Positions 1 to 7,632 are shown, numbered from the stretch's first letter. The stretch is 23,361 bases of DNA from NZQO01 sp002693605 (GCA_963972105.1 CAXAVH010000037.1:1-23361), one strand, 5' to 3'. Notes: generated by a model from the letters alone, not told the origin. Numbers and translations are program-made.

Positions 1-654
1 GTAACCGGTGATGGTTCGGTTACCATACACATTCCCGAATGGAATGAGCAATACCATTCCAGACACGGGGCAATTGCAGAGGCACTTCACGTTTTTATTG
101 CAAATGGCCTTGTGCATATTCTGAAGGATATTGACAGCTCGCCCTTGCACCTACTGGAAATTGGTTTTGGAACCGGCCTTAACGCATTTCTCACCTTAGC
201 GGCATCGCTGAACAACACTGTTACGGTCCACTATACCGGTATTGAGGCTTATCCCGTAGTCCCTTCGGAAATTGAAAATCTAAATTATGCGGAACTGGTC
301 GATGGCTCGGCTGACGATTTTCGCCGGTTGCACACTGCCCCATGGGAAGTATGGGCAAAAATTTCTCCTAACTTCCACCTGCGGAAAAAGAAACAGTATT
401 TCGTAGATATTAAGGCCCAGAATGCATACCATCTCATTTATTTTGATGCCTTCGGCGCCCGTGTCCAGCCTGAGCTGTGGACGGTGACAATCTTCCAGCG
501 GATGTTTGAGGCCTTGATGCCCGGTGGGGTGCTCGTTACCTATGCCGCCAAAGGTAGCGTAAGAAGGGCCATGCAGGAGGTGGGCTTCACTGTGGAACGG
601 CTACCCGGACCACCGGGAAAACGAGAAATGCTTCGTGCTACTAAACCAAAATAA
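1..654 (+). CDS. mnmD: tRNA 5-methylaminomethyl-2-thiouridine(34) methyltransferase MnmD, 5'-truncated by the window edge
   Basis: The reading frame is open from base 1, so the true start lies just outside the window; 217 codons are visible and only a few N-terminal residues are probably missing. The visible protein begins VTGDGSVTIHIPEW and carries the motifs of the DUF752/Methyltransf_30 family: YHSRHGAIAEALHVFI, the SAM-binding loop LEIGFGTGLN, GIEAYPV, and the acidic DAFGARVQPELW segment that precedes the GVLVTYAAKG strand and the PGPPGKREM C-terminal signature. MnmD proteins are cytosolic and methylate the nm5(s2)U34 wobble base of tRNA using SAM; in E. coli the same domain is fused to an oxidase as MnmC, whereas Bacteroidota use a stand-alone protein, as here. 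The first ATG in the visible frame (112) is internal, because conserved family sequence precedes it. Family identity is recognised from motifs, not from a search. Confidence 0.88.
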   Translation, partial: VTGDGSVTIHIPEWNEQYHSRHGAIAEALHVFIANGLVHILKDIDSSPLHLLEIGFGTGLNAFLTLAASLNNTVTVHYTGIEAYPVVPSEIENLNYAELVDGSADDFRRLHTAPWEVWAKISPNFHLRKKKQYFVDIKAQNAYHLIYFDAFGARVQPELWTVTIFQRMFEALMPGGVLVTYAAKGSVRRAMQEVGFTVERLPGPPGKREMLRATKPK

Positions 655-655
655 C

Positions 656-677
656 GGGTTGTAACGAAACCCCTTTT
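656..677 (+). terminator. weak candidate terminator after mnmD
   Basis: A 5-bp stem GGGTT (656-660) / AACCC (668-672) with a 7-nt loop is followed by CTTTT. It sits two bases after the mnmD stop codon. The stem is short and the T run is only four bases, so this is tentative. Confidence 0.3.
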
Positions 678-721
678 CCACAGATTCCCATAAACTCATA
701 ATGTTCCGTTAAGCCTTGTGG

Positions 722-748
722 TTGTTCGTTTTTTTAGACTTACATTTA
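722..748 (+). promoter_or_regulatory. candidate Bacteroidota-type promoter for the epimerase gene
   Basis: TACATTTA (741-748) resembles the -7 element TAnnTTTG with its last base changed. TTG at 722-724 lies 16 bases upstream, slightly closer than usual. The next start codon is at 788, preceded by the purine-rich AAGGAAAGGA (771-780), one of the few Shine-Dalgarno-like stretches in the window. Confidence 0.35.
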
Positions 749-787
749 ATAGTGAAAAAGAGAAATTAGTAAGGAAAGGATTGATGC

Positions 788-1693
788 ATGAGAGTTTTAA
801 TAACGGGGGCCACAGGCCTAATAGGAAGCAAGTTGGTAAGCCTATGTCACGCACACCACATTGACGTAAGCTACCTAACTACCAGTAAGGGAAAAATAGA
901 GGACAACGCCAATTACAAAGGTTTTTATTGGAATCCTGCCGAAGGTATAATTGACGAGCGAGCGTTCGAAGGTGTCTCGACCGTTGTAAACCTCGCCGGG
1001 GCCACCATATCTAAGCGGTGGACCGACTCGTATAAAAAAACCATTTTAGAGAGCCGAACCCAAACCGCAAACATTCTCTTTGAGACCTTGCGCGAAATAG
1101 ACCATAACGTGGGTCACTTCGTTTCCGCAAGTGGAATTAACATTTATCCCAACTCAAAAACACGGCTGTATACCGAAGAAAATAAGGACATAGATGCCTC
1201 CTTCTTGGCAGAGGTAGTCCTTGCTTGGGAAGCAAGTGCCGACCAGTTCAAGGCGTTGGGCATGGATGTATCCAAGGTGCGAACTGGAGTCGTGCTCGCG
1301 AAAGAGGAGGGAGCGCTCCCAAAGTTGATGCAGCCCATAACCTATGGTCTGGGCGCTTCGTTGGGAAGTGGCAAGCAATGGCAGTCGTGGATTCATATTG
1401 ACGATATCGCCCATATCTACCTTCAGATTATCCACAATCAATGGGAAGGAATTTACAATGCAGTTGCCCCTACCCCGGTAACCAATAAAAAATTGACCAG
1501 AAAGATAGCCTCGATATTGCAAAAACCGATTTGGCTTCCCAACGTTCCCGGCTTCCTGCTTAAACTCGTACTGGGTGAGATGGCAACCTTAGTTTTGGAG
1601 GGGCAGCTGGTAAGCTCCCGAAAGTTGGAGGAACGCGGGTACAGATTCCAGTATTACAACGTGGAAGGCGCCTTACAGAATTTGTTGAATTAA
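788..1693 (+). CDS. TIGR01777-family NAD(P)-dependent epimerase/oxidoreductase
   Basis: The 301-residue protein is an extended short-chain dehydrogenase. The N-terminus has a Rossmann glycine motif GATGLIG (residues 7-13), followed by VNLAGATISKRW, a SASGINIYP segment where SDR enzymes carry the catalytic serine, and WEASADQF. The C-terminal half (GSGKQWQSWIHIDDI, YNAVAPTPVTN, and VSSRKLEERGYRF at the end) matches the DUF1731 C-terminal domain of the TIGR01777/YfcH group. Length is normal for the family, whose substrate is not established; members are cytosolic. The usual catalytic Tyr-xxx-Lys pair is not evident, as is common in this group. The ATG at 788 is chosen because a purine-rich AAGGAAAGGA ends eight bases upstream. 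It is separated from mnmD by 133 bases and is convergent with the YceI gene, with a shared terminator between them. Confidence 0.87.
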   Translation: MRVLITGATGLIGSKLVSLCHAHHIDVSYLTTSKGKIEDNANYKGFYWNPAEGIIDERAFEGVSTVVNLAGATISKRWTDSYKKTILESRTQTANILFETLREIDHNVGHFVSASGINIYPNSKTRLYTEENKDIDASFLAEVVLAWEASADQFKALGMDVSKVRTGVVLAKEEGALPKLMQPITYGLGASLGSGKQWQSWIHIDDIAHIYLQIIHNQWEGIYNAVAPTPVTNKKLTRKIASILQKPIWLPNVPGFLLKLVLGEMATLVLEGQLVSSRKLEERGYRFQYYNVEGALQNLLN

Positions 1694-1722
1694 AAAAAGC
1701 GGCCCATGGCCGCTTTTTTTTT
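1692..1722. terminator. strong bidirectional intrinsic terminator
   Basis: A perfect 6-bp GC stem (GCGGCC 1699-1704 / GGCCGC 1708-1713) with a CAT loop is flanked by seven A on the left and nine T on the right, which extend the pairing. It gives a U-tract on either strand, so it can end both the epimerase transcript (+) and the convergent YceI transcript (-). Confidence 0.85.
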
Positions 1723-1740
1723 ACTCGAGTTATTTTTAAC

Positions 1741-2409
1741 TTACGATTTGGTCGCTACCAAATCAACGGTTATGATAATCTCGTCATCTATAAACTTGTC
1801 GCCCAAGTTGTCGAAAACCGACTTAGAGCCGTAGTTTACATTCCACTTGGTACGGTCTATGGCGAAAGGTTCACTCTTCAGGATTACTTTGTTTTCCATA
1901 GAGGTCATTTCGGCAGGAAACTCAATATTATGCGTAACATCCTTAATGGTCAAATTGCCTTGCACTATGGTCTTGTTTTCCTTTTGGGTCATCCCGGTTA
2001 GCTCGAAGTTGGCCTTGGGGTATTTTGTTACATTAAAGAAATCGCCTTCCTTTCCCTCAACGGTGCCTTTTAGGTGCGCCTCTAGGTTTTCCTTTTGTTC
2101 TCCCTCTAGGTCTTCATCGGTAATGGTGTTCATGTCAATTTCAAACTTACCTGCCTCGATGGCGTTATCCTTTACCATAACCTCGCCCTTCGAGAGTTTT
2201 ATGTGACCCTTGTGCGAGCCGGTAGGCTTATTTCCTTCCCATAAAATTCGCGAATTGTCCGTGTCCACGCTATAGTTCTCAGCGATCTCTGAAGCTGCGG
2301 CTACCTCTTGTGCTTCGGTGGTTTCGGCTTCCTTGGTACTATCCTTGCACGAGACCATACCGGTGGCAACGAATGCAGCAAGGGCGATGGTGGTGAATGT
2401 CTTTTTCAT
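1741..2409 (-). CDS. YceI-like lipoprotein
   Basis: The 222-residue protein starts with a lipoprotein signal peptide: MKK, a hydrophobic stretch (residues 6-19) and a lipobox MVSC with the lipidated Cys at position 21. The next residues, KDSTKEAE, are charged; acidic or charged residues after the Cys act as a surface-export signal in some Bacteroidota, so surface exposure is possible but inferred. The mature part has YceI features: an N-terminal YSVDTDNSRILWEG strand, GSHKGHIKLSKGEV, and the ending IDRTKWNVNYGSK followed by the IIITVDLVA strand. YceI proteins form a lipocalin-like barrel that binds isoprenoid or other long-chain lipids; no enzyme activity is established. Residues 22-45 form a Glu/Ala-rich linker. 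The gene is monocistronic: a promoter lies upstream on the minus strand and a bidirectional terminator follows. Confidence 0.88.
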   Translation of the reverse strand: MKKTFTTIALAAFVATGMVSCKDSTKEAETTEAQEVAAASEIAENYSVDTDNSRILWEGNKPTGSHKGHIKLSKGEVMVKDNAIEAGKFEIDMNTITDEDLEGEQKENLEAHLKGTVEGKEGDFFNVTKYPKANFELTGMTQKENKTIVQGNLTIKDVTHNIEFPAEMTSMENKVILKSEPFAIDRTKWNVNYGSKSVFDNLGDKFIDDEIIITVDLVATKS

Positions 2410-2434
2410 TTTTTACGTTTTTAGTTTGTACCGA

Positions 2435-2442
2435 CAAAAATA
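2435..2442 (-). promoter_or_regulatory. -7 promoter element for the YceI-like gene
   Basis: On the minus strand this reads TATTTTTG, an exact match to TAnnTTTG. It lies 26 bases before the start codon, which would give a short leader. No TTG at a good -33 distance was found, so support rests on the -7 element and its position. Confidence 0.5.
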
Positions 2443-2495
2443 GTAAGCAAGCGACAGCTTATTCTTAAAATAGTATTAAAATAATGCCGTGACAT

Positions 2496-2528
2496 TTTGA
2501 CATTTTAACTGAAATGGCAGTACTTTTG
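2496..2528 (+). promoter_or_regulatory. Bacteroidota-type promoter of grpE-dnaJ
   Basis: TTTG (2496-2499) and TACTTTTG (2521-2528, exact TAnnTTTG) are 21 bases apart, within the usual range for the primary flavobacterial sigma factor. Transcription would begin at about 2533-2535. This rules out the upstream in-frame ATG at 2514, which lies inside the promoter, as the start of grpE. Confidence 0.72.
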
Positions 2529-2549
2529 CACCCTTCAGAAAAAAATAAA

Positions 2550-3113
2550 ATGTTCTCATTTATGAGCAAGAAAGATACAGAAAAGAGCACCGCGGTGGCC
2601 GATGAGGCACAGGGGCAGAATGAGCAGGTACACGACGCCGGCACTGAAAATGAAACGAACAGAGAAGCTGCTAGCGCCACCCAGTTGGACCTAGAAAAGG
2701 AGCGAGAGCGTTATTTGCGCCTTTTTGCCGAATTTGAAAACTATAAGAAAAGAACGGGTCGCGAACGTGTTGAGATGTTCAAGACGGCGGGGCAGGAAGT
2801 TATTGCTGCCATGTTGCCCGTTCTGGACGATTTTGACAGGGCACTGAAGGAAATCGAAAAATCTGATGATGATAGTCTTTACAAGGGCGTAGAGCTCATT
2901 AGCAATAAGTTGCGGGAAACCCTGCGGGGCAAAGGTTTGCAAACCGTGGAAACCAAGGTGGGCGATACCTTCGATGCTGAAATTCACGAGGCCGTAACAC
3001 AAATACCCGCTTCCACTGACGATATGAAAGGAAAAATCATCGATGTACTAGAAAAAGGCTACGCACTGGGTGATAAGATAATTCGCTACCCAAAGGTAGT
3101 TATAGGACAATAA
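2550..3113 (+). CDS. grpE: nucleotide exchange factor GrpE
   Basis: GrpE is the cytosolic exchange factor that releases ADP from DnaK. The protein has an acidic, low-complexity N-terminus, a long helix (about residues 46-86, with LDLEKERERYLRLFAEFENY), and the C-terminal beta-domain signature FDAEIHEAVTQIP and KGYALGDKIIRYPKVVIG. From the ATG at 2550 it has 187 residues, normal for the family. An ATG further upstream at 2514 is in frame but sits between the -33 and -7 promoter elements and would lie outside the transcript; an ATG at 2562 (MSKKDTEK) is the other plausible start and cannot be excluded. The stop codon is one base before the dnaJ ATG, so the two are co-transcribed. dnaK is not in the window. 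Confidence 0.93.
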   Translation: MFSFMSKKDTEKSTAVADEAQGQNEQVHDAGTENETNREAASATQLDLEKERERYLRLFAEFENYKKRTGRERVEMFKTAGQEVIAAMLPVLDDFDRALKEIEKSDDDSLYKGVELISNKLRETLRGKGLQTVETKVGDTFDAEIHEAVTQIPASTDDMKGKIIDVLEKGYALGDKIIRYPKVVIGQ

Positions 3114-3114
3114 T

Positions 3115-4233
3115 ATGAACCAGGACTATTACGAGATTTTGGGCGTTTCTAAGGGCGCCTCGGCAACCGAAATTAAAAAAGCCTATCGGAAGATGGCTAT
3201 TAAATACCATCCCGACAAGAATCCGGGCAATGCCGAAGCAGAAGAGATGTTCAAGAAATCTGCAGAGGCGTACGAAGTGCTAAGCAATCCTGAAAAACGG
3301 CAGCGTTATGACCAGTTTGGGCACCAGGCGTTCGATGGCAGCGGTTTTGGCGGCGGCGGCATGAATATGGACGATATCTTTAGTCAATTCGGGGATATCT
3401 TCGGCGGAGCCTTTGGCGGCGGTGGCGGTTTTGGCGGTTTTGGTGGTTTCGGAGGCGGCAGGCGTACCGTTAAGGGCAGCAACCTTCGCATTCGCGTGCA
3501 ACTGACACTAGAGGAAATTGCCAATGGCGTAGAGAAGAAACTAAAGGTAAAACGTAAAAAGGTTGCCCAGGGAACTAGTTACAAAACTTGCGACACCTGT
3601 AACGGGACTGGGCAAGTAACCCGTATCCAGAATACGATATTGGGCCGTATGCAAACGGCGACCACCTGTAATGTGTGTGGCGGTGCAGGGCAGATGGTCG
3701 ATAAGAAACCTTCCAATGCCGATGAAAACGGAATGTTGCTTACCGAGGAAACTGTATCGATCAAGATACCTGCGGGTGTGGTTGACGGGATGCAGCTTAA
3801 GGTTTCCGGAAAGGGAAATGATGCTCCCGGTAATGGGATAGCGGGCGATTTGCTCGTGGCCATCGAGGAGAAACCCCACGAAAGCCTACAACGCGAGGGC
3901 GATAACCTGCATTATGATTTGTACATTAGTTTTTCAGAGGCAGCTCTGGGCAGCTCGAAGGAAATAGATACGGTTACCGGAAAGGTTCGTATTAAAATAG
4001 AGCCGGGAGTGCAGAGCGGCAAGATCTTGCGCTTGCGCAATAAGGGAATTCCCAGCATAAATAATTATGGTACCGGCGATTTGTTGGTACACGTTAACGT
4101 TTGGACGCCTAAATCGCTTACTAAGGAACAACGCGAGTTTTTCGAGAAGATGAGCGATAGCGAGCACTTTCAGCCCAATCCCGAGAAAGAGGACAAGTCG
4201 TTTTTCGAAAAGGTGAAAGATATGTTTTCTTAA
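3115..4233 (+). CDS. dnaJ: chaperone DnaJ with a reduced (single-site) zinc finger
   Basis: DnaJ stimulates the DnaK ATPase and delivers unfolded substrates. The 372-residue protein has the J-domain (residues 1-70, HPD at 32-34), a Gly/Phe-rich linker (about 74-116, with many GGFGGF units), and C-terminal substrate-binding domains (GNDAPGNGIAGDLLV, then GKILRLRNKGIPS). The zinc region is short: only two CxxCxGxG units are present, with Cys 159/162 and Cys 185/188. By alignment to E. coli DnaJ these match repeats 2 and 3, which form zinc site II; repeats 1 and 4 (site I) are replaced by VAQGTSYKT and KKPSNADENG. I believe this is a flavobacterial trait rather than damage, as the surrounding sequence is well conserved. 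It begins one base after the grpE stop and is followed by two terminators. Confidence 0.95.
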   Translation: MNQDYYEILGVSKGASATEIKKAYRKMAIKYHPDKNPGNAEAEEMFKKSAEAYEVLSNPEKRQRYDQFGHQAFDGSGFGGGGMNMDDIFSQFGDIFGGAFGGGGGFGGFGGFGGGRRTVKGSNLRIRVQLTLEEIANGVEKKLKVKRKKVAQGTSYKTCDTCNGTGQVTRIQNTILGRMQTATTCNVCGGAGQMVDKKPSNADENGMLLTEETVSIKIPAGVVDGMQLKVSGKGNDAPGNGIAGDLLVAIEEKPHESLQREGDNLHYDLYISFSEAALGSSKEIDTVTGKVRIKIEPGVQSGKILRLRNKGIPSINNYGTGDLLVHVNVWTPKSLTKEQREFFEKMSDSEHFQPNPEKEDKSFFEKVKDMFS

Positions 4234-4260
4234 GTAAACGTTAAATTAAATATTTTTTTC

Positions 4261-4268
4261 TATATTTG
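4261..4268 (+). promoter_or_regulatory. orphan -7 element between dnaJ and its second terminator
   Basis: TATATTTG matches TAnnTTTG exactly but has no TTG at the -33 distance and lies in AT-rich sequence. If active it would produce a transcript of about 85 bases ending at the terminator at 4322-4359. Chance occurrence in AT-rich DNA is quite possible. Confidence 0.25.
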
Positions 4269-4271
4269 AAA

Positions 4272-4305
4272 TGTCGCTACTCTTAAAAGCGATAATTTTT
4301 CTTTT
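4272..4305 (+). terminator. first of two tandem terminator-like hairpins after dnaJ
   Basis: A 7-bp stem (4272-4278 with 4288-4294, including one G-U pair) with a 9-nt loop is followed by ATTTTTCTTTTT. It is weaker than the second hairpin but correctly placed, 38 bases after the dnaJ stop. Confidence 0.45.
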
Positions 4306-4321
4306 TCATAGCAATTTTTTT

Positions 4322-4359
4322 CCCACCCTTTAAGCAATTTAAGGGTGGGTTTTGTTTTT
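4322..4359 (+). terminator. intrinsic terminator of grpE-dnaJ
   Basis: A perfect 9-bp stem CCCACCCTT (4322-4330) / AAGGGTGGG (4341-4349) with a 10-nt loop is followed by TTTTGTTTTT. This is a typical rho-independent terminator. The rest of the gap to 4476 holds only a tentative promoter for the next operon. Confidence 0.82.
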
Positions 4360-4416
4360 GGCACCATTCCGTCGGCGCTCATTTTGCCGAAATTTTCAAT
4401 AATTATGAAAAAGGAA

Positions 4417-4457
4417 TTTGATTGAAGTATGGCTTCGGTCTCAATTCAATATATTTA
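4417..4457 (+). promoter_or_regulatory. tentative promoter of the ABC transporter operon
   Basis: TATATTTA (4450-4457) is a near match to TAnnTTTG, 19 bases before the ATG at 4477. TTTG (4417-4420) and TTG (4422-4424) lie upstream, but the spacing (25 bases or more) is longer than usual. Confidence 0.33.
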
Positions 4458-4476
4458 CAGAAATTAACTCGCAACT

Positions 4477-5403
4477 ATGGAAAACCTCTTGGTGGCTAAG
4501 AATGTCTCCAAAACGTACGGAAACTATAAGGCCCTGAACGACATATCGCTGGAAGTGCCAAAAGGAAGCATTTTTGGACTTCTAGGTCCCAACGGAGCTG
4601 GAAAAACAACCTTCATTCGCATTATTAACCAAATTACCTTGCCCGATACTGGCACCGTGCTCCTAGATGGAGAGCCGTTGCGTCCAGACCATATCCAGCA
4701 CATAGGTTATTTGCCCGAAGAACGGGGGCTCTACAAATCGATGAAAGTAGGTGAGCAGGCCCTGTACCTTGCCCAATTAAAGGGTCTTTCGCAGACAGAG
4801 GCAAAGGAGCGGCTTAAATATTGGTTTGATCGGTTTGGCATTAGCGACTGGTGGAACAAGAAAATACAGGAACTGTCTAAGGGAATGGCCCAGAAAATTC
4901 AATTTATAGTGACAGTGCTGCACCGTCCCAAATTGCTGATCTTCGATGAGCCCTTTAGTGGTTTCGACCCCATTAACGCCACCTTGATAAAGGACGAGAT
5001 CTTGCAATTGCGAGATGAGGGCGCAACGGTTATCTTTTCTACGCACCGAATGGAATCTGTAGAAGAAATGTGCGATCATATTGCCCTCATCCACAAATCG
5101 AACAAGCTTTTGGACGGGAAGCTTATAAACATTAAGCGCGCGTATCAAAACAATATTTACGATGTTGGGTTGCTGGCCAATAACCCCGAGCAAACCACCC
5201 AGGAATTGCGTTCGCGTTTTCAGGTCTCTACGGCTGCCTTCAAGAGTATACACGATGAGTTGCAATACCGAATCAAGATCCCCGAAAGTACATCGGCTAA
5301 CGACCTGGTAAGTTACTTGACCACCCAGGGCCAGCTCACGCACTTTGTAGAGGTAATTCCGTCTGCAAACGATATTTTTATTGAAACCGTAAAAAATAAC
5401 TAG
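4477..5403 (+). CDS. ABC transporter ATP-binding protein (NatA-like)
   Basis: This 308-residue cytosolic ATPase drives the membrane permease encoded directly downstream. It has Walker A GPNGAGKT (37-44), the signature LSKGMAQ (133-139), Walker B LLIFDEP (153-159) and the switch histidine in STHRM (190). After residue about 215 it continues in a C-terminal extension of the DUF4162 type (DVGLLANNPEQ onward), common in ATPases paired with ABC-2 permeases. The substrate cannot be read from sequence; similar pairs are annotated as Na+ efflux NatAB, but that is only a family name here. It is not GldA: the gliding genes gldF and gldG are absent and the partner is a large NatB-like permease. It is the first gene of a five-gene co-directional run, two bases upstream of the permease. 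Confidence 0.92.
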   Translation: MENLLVAKNVSKTYGNYKALNDISLEVPKGSIFGLLGPNGAGKTTFIRIINQITLPDTGTVLLDGEPLRPDHIQHIGYLPEERGLYKSMKVGEQALYLAQLKGLSQTEAKERLKYWFDRFGISDWWNKKIQELSKGMAQKIQFIVTVLHRPKLLIFDEPFSGFDPINATLIKDEILQLRDEGATVIFSTHRMESVEEMCDHIALIHKSNKLLDGKLINIKRAYQNNIYDVGLLANNPEQTTQELRSRFQVSTAAFKSIHDELQYRIKIPESTSANDLVSYLTTQGQLTHFVEVIPSANDIFIETVKNN

Positions 5404-5405
5404 GT

Positions 5406-6719
5406 ATGGCAATGAACCATCTATCACTCATTATTAAGCGTGAATACCTGAACAAGGTTAGAAATAAGTCATTTATAGTTATGACCTTCTTGAGTCCGCT
5501 AATTATGGTTGCCATTTTTGCCTTGGTGGCCTATTTGTCGCAATTAAATCACGATAACAAGCGCACCATTGCCGTCTTGGACGAGAGTGGGCTATTCGTG
5601 GAGGAATTTGAGAGCACGAGCAGTATAACGTACAAAACAATTACCGGGGTGCCGCTTTCGGAAGCGAAGAAAAATACCGAGGAGTCTTCCGATTACGGAT
5701 TGTTGTATATTCCTGCGACCGCTAGCGTGGAAGACCTCTCTTCCCAAATCGTATTTTATTCCGACGACTCCCCGTCGCTAACCCTTATAGATGATATTGA
5801 AGATGCTATTGAGGAAAAGGCAAATACTATTAAGCTGGCCAATGCCGGTATCGATGCGCAAAAAATAAGGGATCTGCGAGTGAACGTTGATACCCGGATT
5901 GAAACCTTTCAAGGACAGGAAACTTCGAAATTAGGGTCGGGCCTCAAGCTCATTTTTGGCGGGGCCGCGGGCTATTTGCTGTTCATGTTCATCATTATCT
6001 ACGGAAATATGATTATGAGGAGCGTTATCGAGGAGAAGACCAGCCGCATTATTGAAGTGATCATTTCTTCCGTAAAGCCGATTAAGCTGTTACTGGGAAA
6101 AATATTCGGAACTTCCCTCGCGGGAATTACGCAATTTGCAGCGTGGGTAATACTGCTATTTATATTTAGCGCGGTGCTCACATCGGTGTTCGACATAGAC
6201 CCGGCAACGGTGCAGACACCCCAGCAGCAAATGCTAGAGAGCAGCACGGGAGGGGTTGACTCGATCGTTCAGGAAGTGTTTTACGAGATAAACAACATGC
6301 CCTTGGCAAACCTGATCGTGATGTTCATTCTCTTCTTTATTGGGGGGTACCTTCTATACGCATCGCTATATGCGGCCATAGGGGCCGCGGTTGATAGCGA
6401 GACCGATACGCAGCAATTTATGCTTCCCATATTAATGCCGCTAATTTTGGCCGTCTATGTGGGCTTTTTCACGGTAATAGACAATCCACACGGTACGGTG
6501 TCGCAGGTTTTCTCGTACATTCCGTTTACCTCGCCGGTTGTTATGCTTATGCGCATTCCGTTTGGCGTGCCCTTATGGCAGCAGCTAATTTCAGTATTAC
6601 TGTTGTTCGTAACTTTTATAGGAACCGTGTGGTTTGCCGCCAAAATTTATCGCGTGGGTATTTTGATGTACGGAAAAAAGCCTAGTTATAAGGAACTTGC
6701 GAAATGGCTTAAATACTAA
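5406..6719 (+). CDS. ABC-2 type permease (NatB-like)
   Basis: The 437-residue inner-membrane protein is the transport subunit for the preceding ATPase. It begins with a charged HLSLIIKREYLNKVRNKSF segment and a first membrane helix (about 23-45), followed by a long periplasmic domain (about 48-180, rich in Ser/Glu/Asp) and five or so helices in the C-terminal half (starting near AAGYLLFMFIIIYGNMIM). The conserved ABC-2 stretch VIEEKTSRIIEVIISSVKP follows the second helix. This layout, one helix, large extracytoplasmic domain, helix cluster, is that of the ABC2_membrane_3 family. Either the ATG at 5406 or the one six bases later (5412, MNHLSLIIKREY) could be the start; the second is closer to family N-termini. 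The next gene begins two bases after the stop. Confidence 0.9.
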   Translation: MAMNHLSLIIKREYLNKVRNKSFIVMTFLSPLIMVAIFALVAYLSQLNHDNKRTIAVLDESGLFVEEFESTSSITYKTITGVPLSEAKKNTEESSDYGLLYIPATASVEDLSSQIVFYSDDSPSLTLIDDIEDAIEEKANTIKLANAGIDAQKIRDLRVNVDTRIETFQGQETSKLGSGLKLIFGGAAGYLLFMFIIIYGNMIMRSVIEEKTSRIIEVIISSVKPIKLLLGKIFGTSLAGITQFAAWVILLFIFSAVLTSVFDIDPATVQTPQQQMLESSTGGVDSIVQEVFYEINNMPLANLIVMFILFFIGGYLLYASLYAAIGAAVDSETDTQQFMLPILMPLILAVYVGFFTVIDNPHGTVSQVFSYIPFTSPVVMLMRIPFGVPLWQQLISVLLLFVTFIGTVWFAAKIYRVGILMYGKKPSYKELAKWLKY

Positions 6720-6721
6720 CG

Positions 6722-7612
6722 ATGTTCCAAGACACTAAGGTGACAGAAACGCTCGGAGAGGTCGTGAAGGACGACATTTGGGGAGGTATTAAAAACTTCC
6801 TCGAGTTGGGGGTTCATTTTGGTGAAGGCGAAAAGCGTATCGATATTACCATTGGCCTGCTGTTGCTCGTCGTCGTATCCTTTTTGGTGGCCAGCTTTAT
6901 CCTGAAGTGGATTCGCATGCTCTATACACGGAACATGCAGGAAACCGATAAGCTGAAGTTTATTAGTGTCTTCAAATTCATCAAGTACGTTACCTATATC
7001 ATTGTAGTTTTTGTGGTGCTGAGTGTTGCCGGTATCAACATTACACCGTTCCTCGCGGCATCTGCCGCACTTTTGGTGGGGTTGGGTCTCGCCCTTCAAG
7101 ATTTGTTCAAGGACGTAATAGGCGGCATCTTTATTATTCTCGACAAATCTCTTTTAGTAGGCGATATTATCGAGCTTAACGGGAAGGTGGGCCGTGTAAT
7201 CGACATCAAGCTACGTACCACACGTGCCATTACCAGAGACGATAAGATAATTATCATTCCCAACCATACCTTCATTACCGATACCATTTTCAACTATACC
7301 CAAAACCATCGCTCCACGCGCGAATTTGTTAGGGTAGGGGTGGCATACGGAAGCGATACTCGCAAGGTGGAGTCATTGCTTATGGAAAGTGTCGCAAAAC
7401 AAAAAGGAGTGTTAAAAAGTCCTAAACCTTTCGTATTATTTGAGGATTTTGGAGATTCTGCGCTTATCTTTAGTATTCACTTCTTTGTCAACGATAGTTT
7501 CGTCGACCCGAGAATTAAGAGTGAAATACGATTCCGAATAGACAACCTATTCAGGGATAATGAGATAACGATACCGTTTCCGCAACGAGACGTGCATCTG
7601 TTCCGAAAATAA
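6722..7612 (+). CDS. small-conductance mechanosensitive channel, MscS family
   Basis: The 296-residue protein has three predicted membrane helices: about 42-64 (ITIGLLLLVVVSFLVASFIL), 80-101 (YVTYIIVVFVVLSVAGI) and the pore helix TM3 (about 108-140). TM3 shows the Ala/Gly-rich packing of MscS (FLAASAALLVGLGLALQD) followed by the kinked DVIGGIFIILD. The cytoplasmic beta-domain follows (GDIIELNGKVGRVIDIKLRTT, IIIPNH) and then the alpha/beta vestibule domain ending IPFPQRDVHL, a standard MscS ending. Such channels open under membrane tension during osmotic downshock. It is slightly longer than E. coli MscS because of a roughly 40-residue N-terminal segment before TM1. It is sandwiched in a run with an ABC exporter and an outer-membrane protein, which suggests an envelope-related operon. 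Confidence 0.93.
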   Translation: MFQDTKVTETLGEVVKDDIWGGIKNFLELGVHFGEGEKRIDITIGLLLLVVVSFLVASFILKWIRMLYTRNMQETDKLKFISVFKFIKYVTYIIVVFVVLSVAGINITPFLAASAALLVGLGLALQDLFKDVIGGIFIILDKSLLVGDIIELNGKVGRVIDIKLRTTRAITRDDKIIIIPNHTFITDTIFNYTQNHRSTREFVRVGVAYGSDTRKVESLLMESVAKQKGVLKSPKPFVLFEDFGDSALIFSIHFFVNDSFVDPRIKSEIRFRIDNLFRDNEITIPFPQRDVHLFRK

Positions 7613-7632
7613 CCTAATAATACGTACTTATT

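Noticed and set aside
3340..3460. GGC/GGT-rich tract as a tandem DNA repeat
   Set aside because: It encodes the Gly/Phe linker of DnaJ, which explains the repetition at the protein level.
4271..4333. Small hydrophobic peptide frame (20 codons) after dnaJ
   Set aside because: It overlaps two terminator hairpins and AT-rich DNA, where Phe/Leu/Ile codons arise by chance, and the only promoter candidate would begin transcription at or after its ATG.
4477..6719. Gliding motility transporter GldA/GldF/GldG
   Set aside because: There is one large NatB-type permease rather than separate GldF and GldG, and the ATPase sequence and length do not match GldA as I know it.
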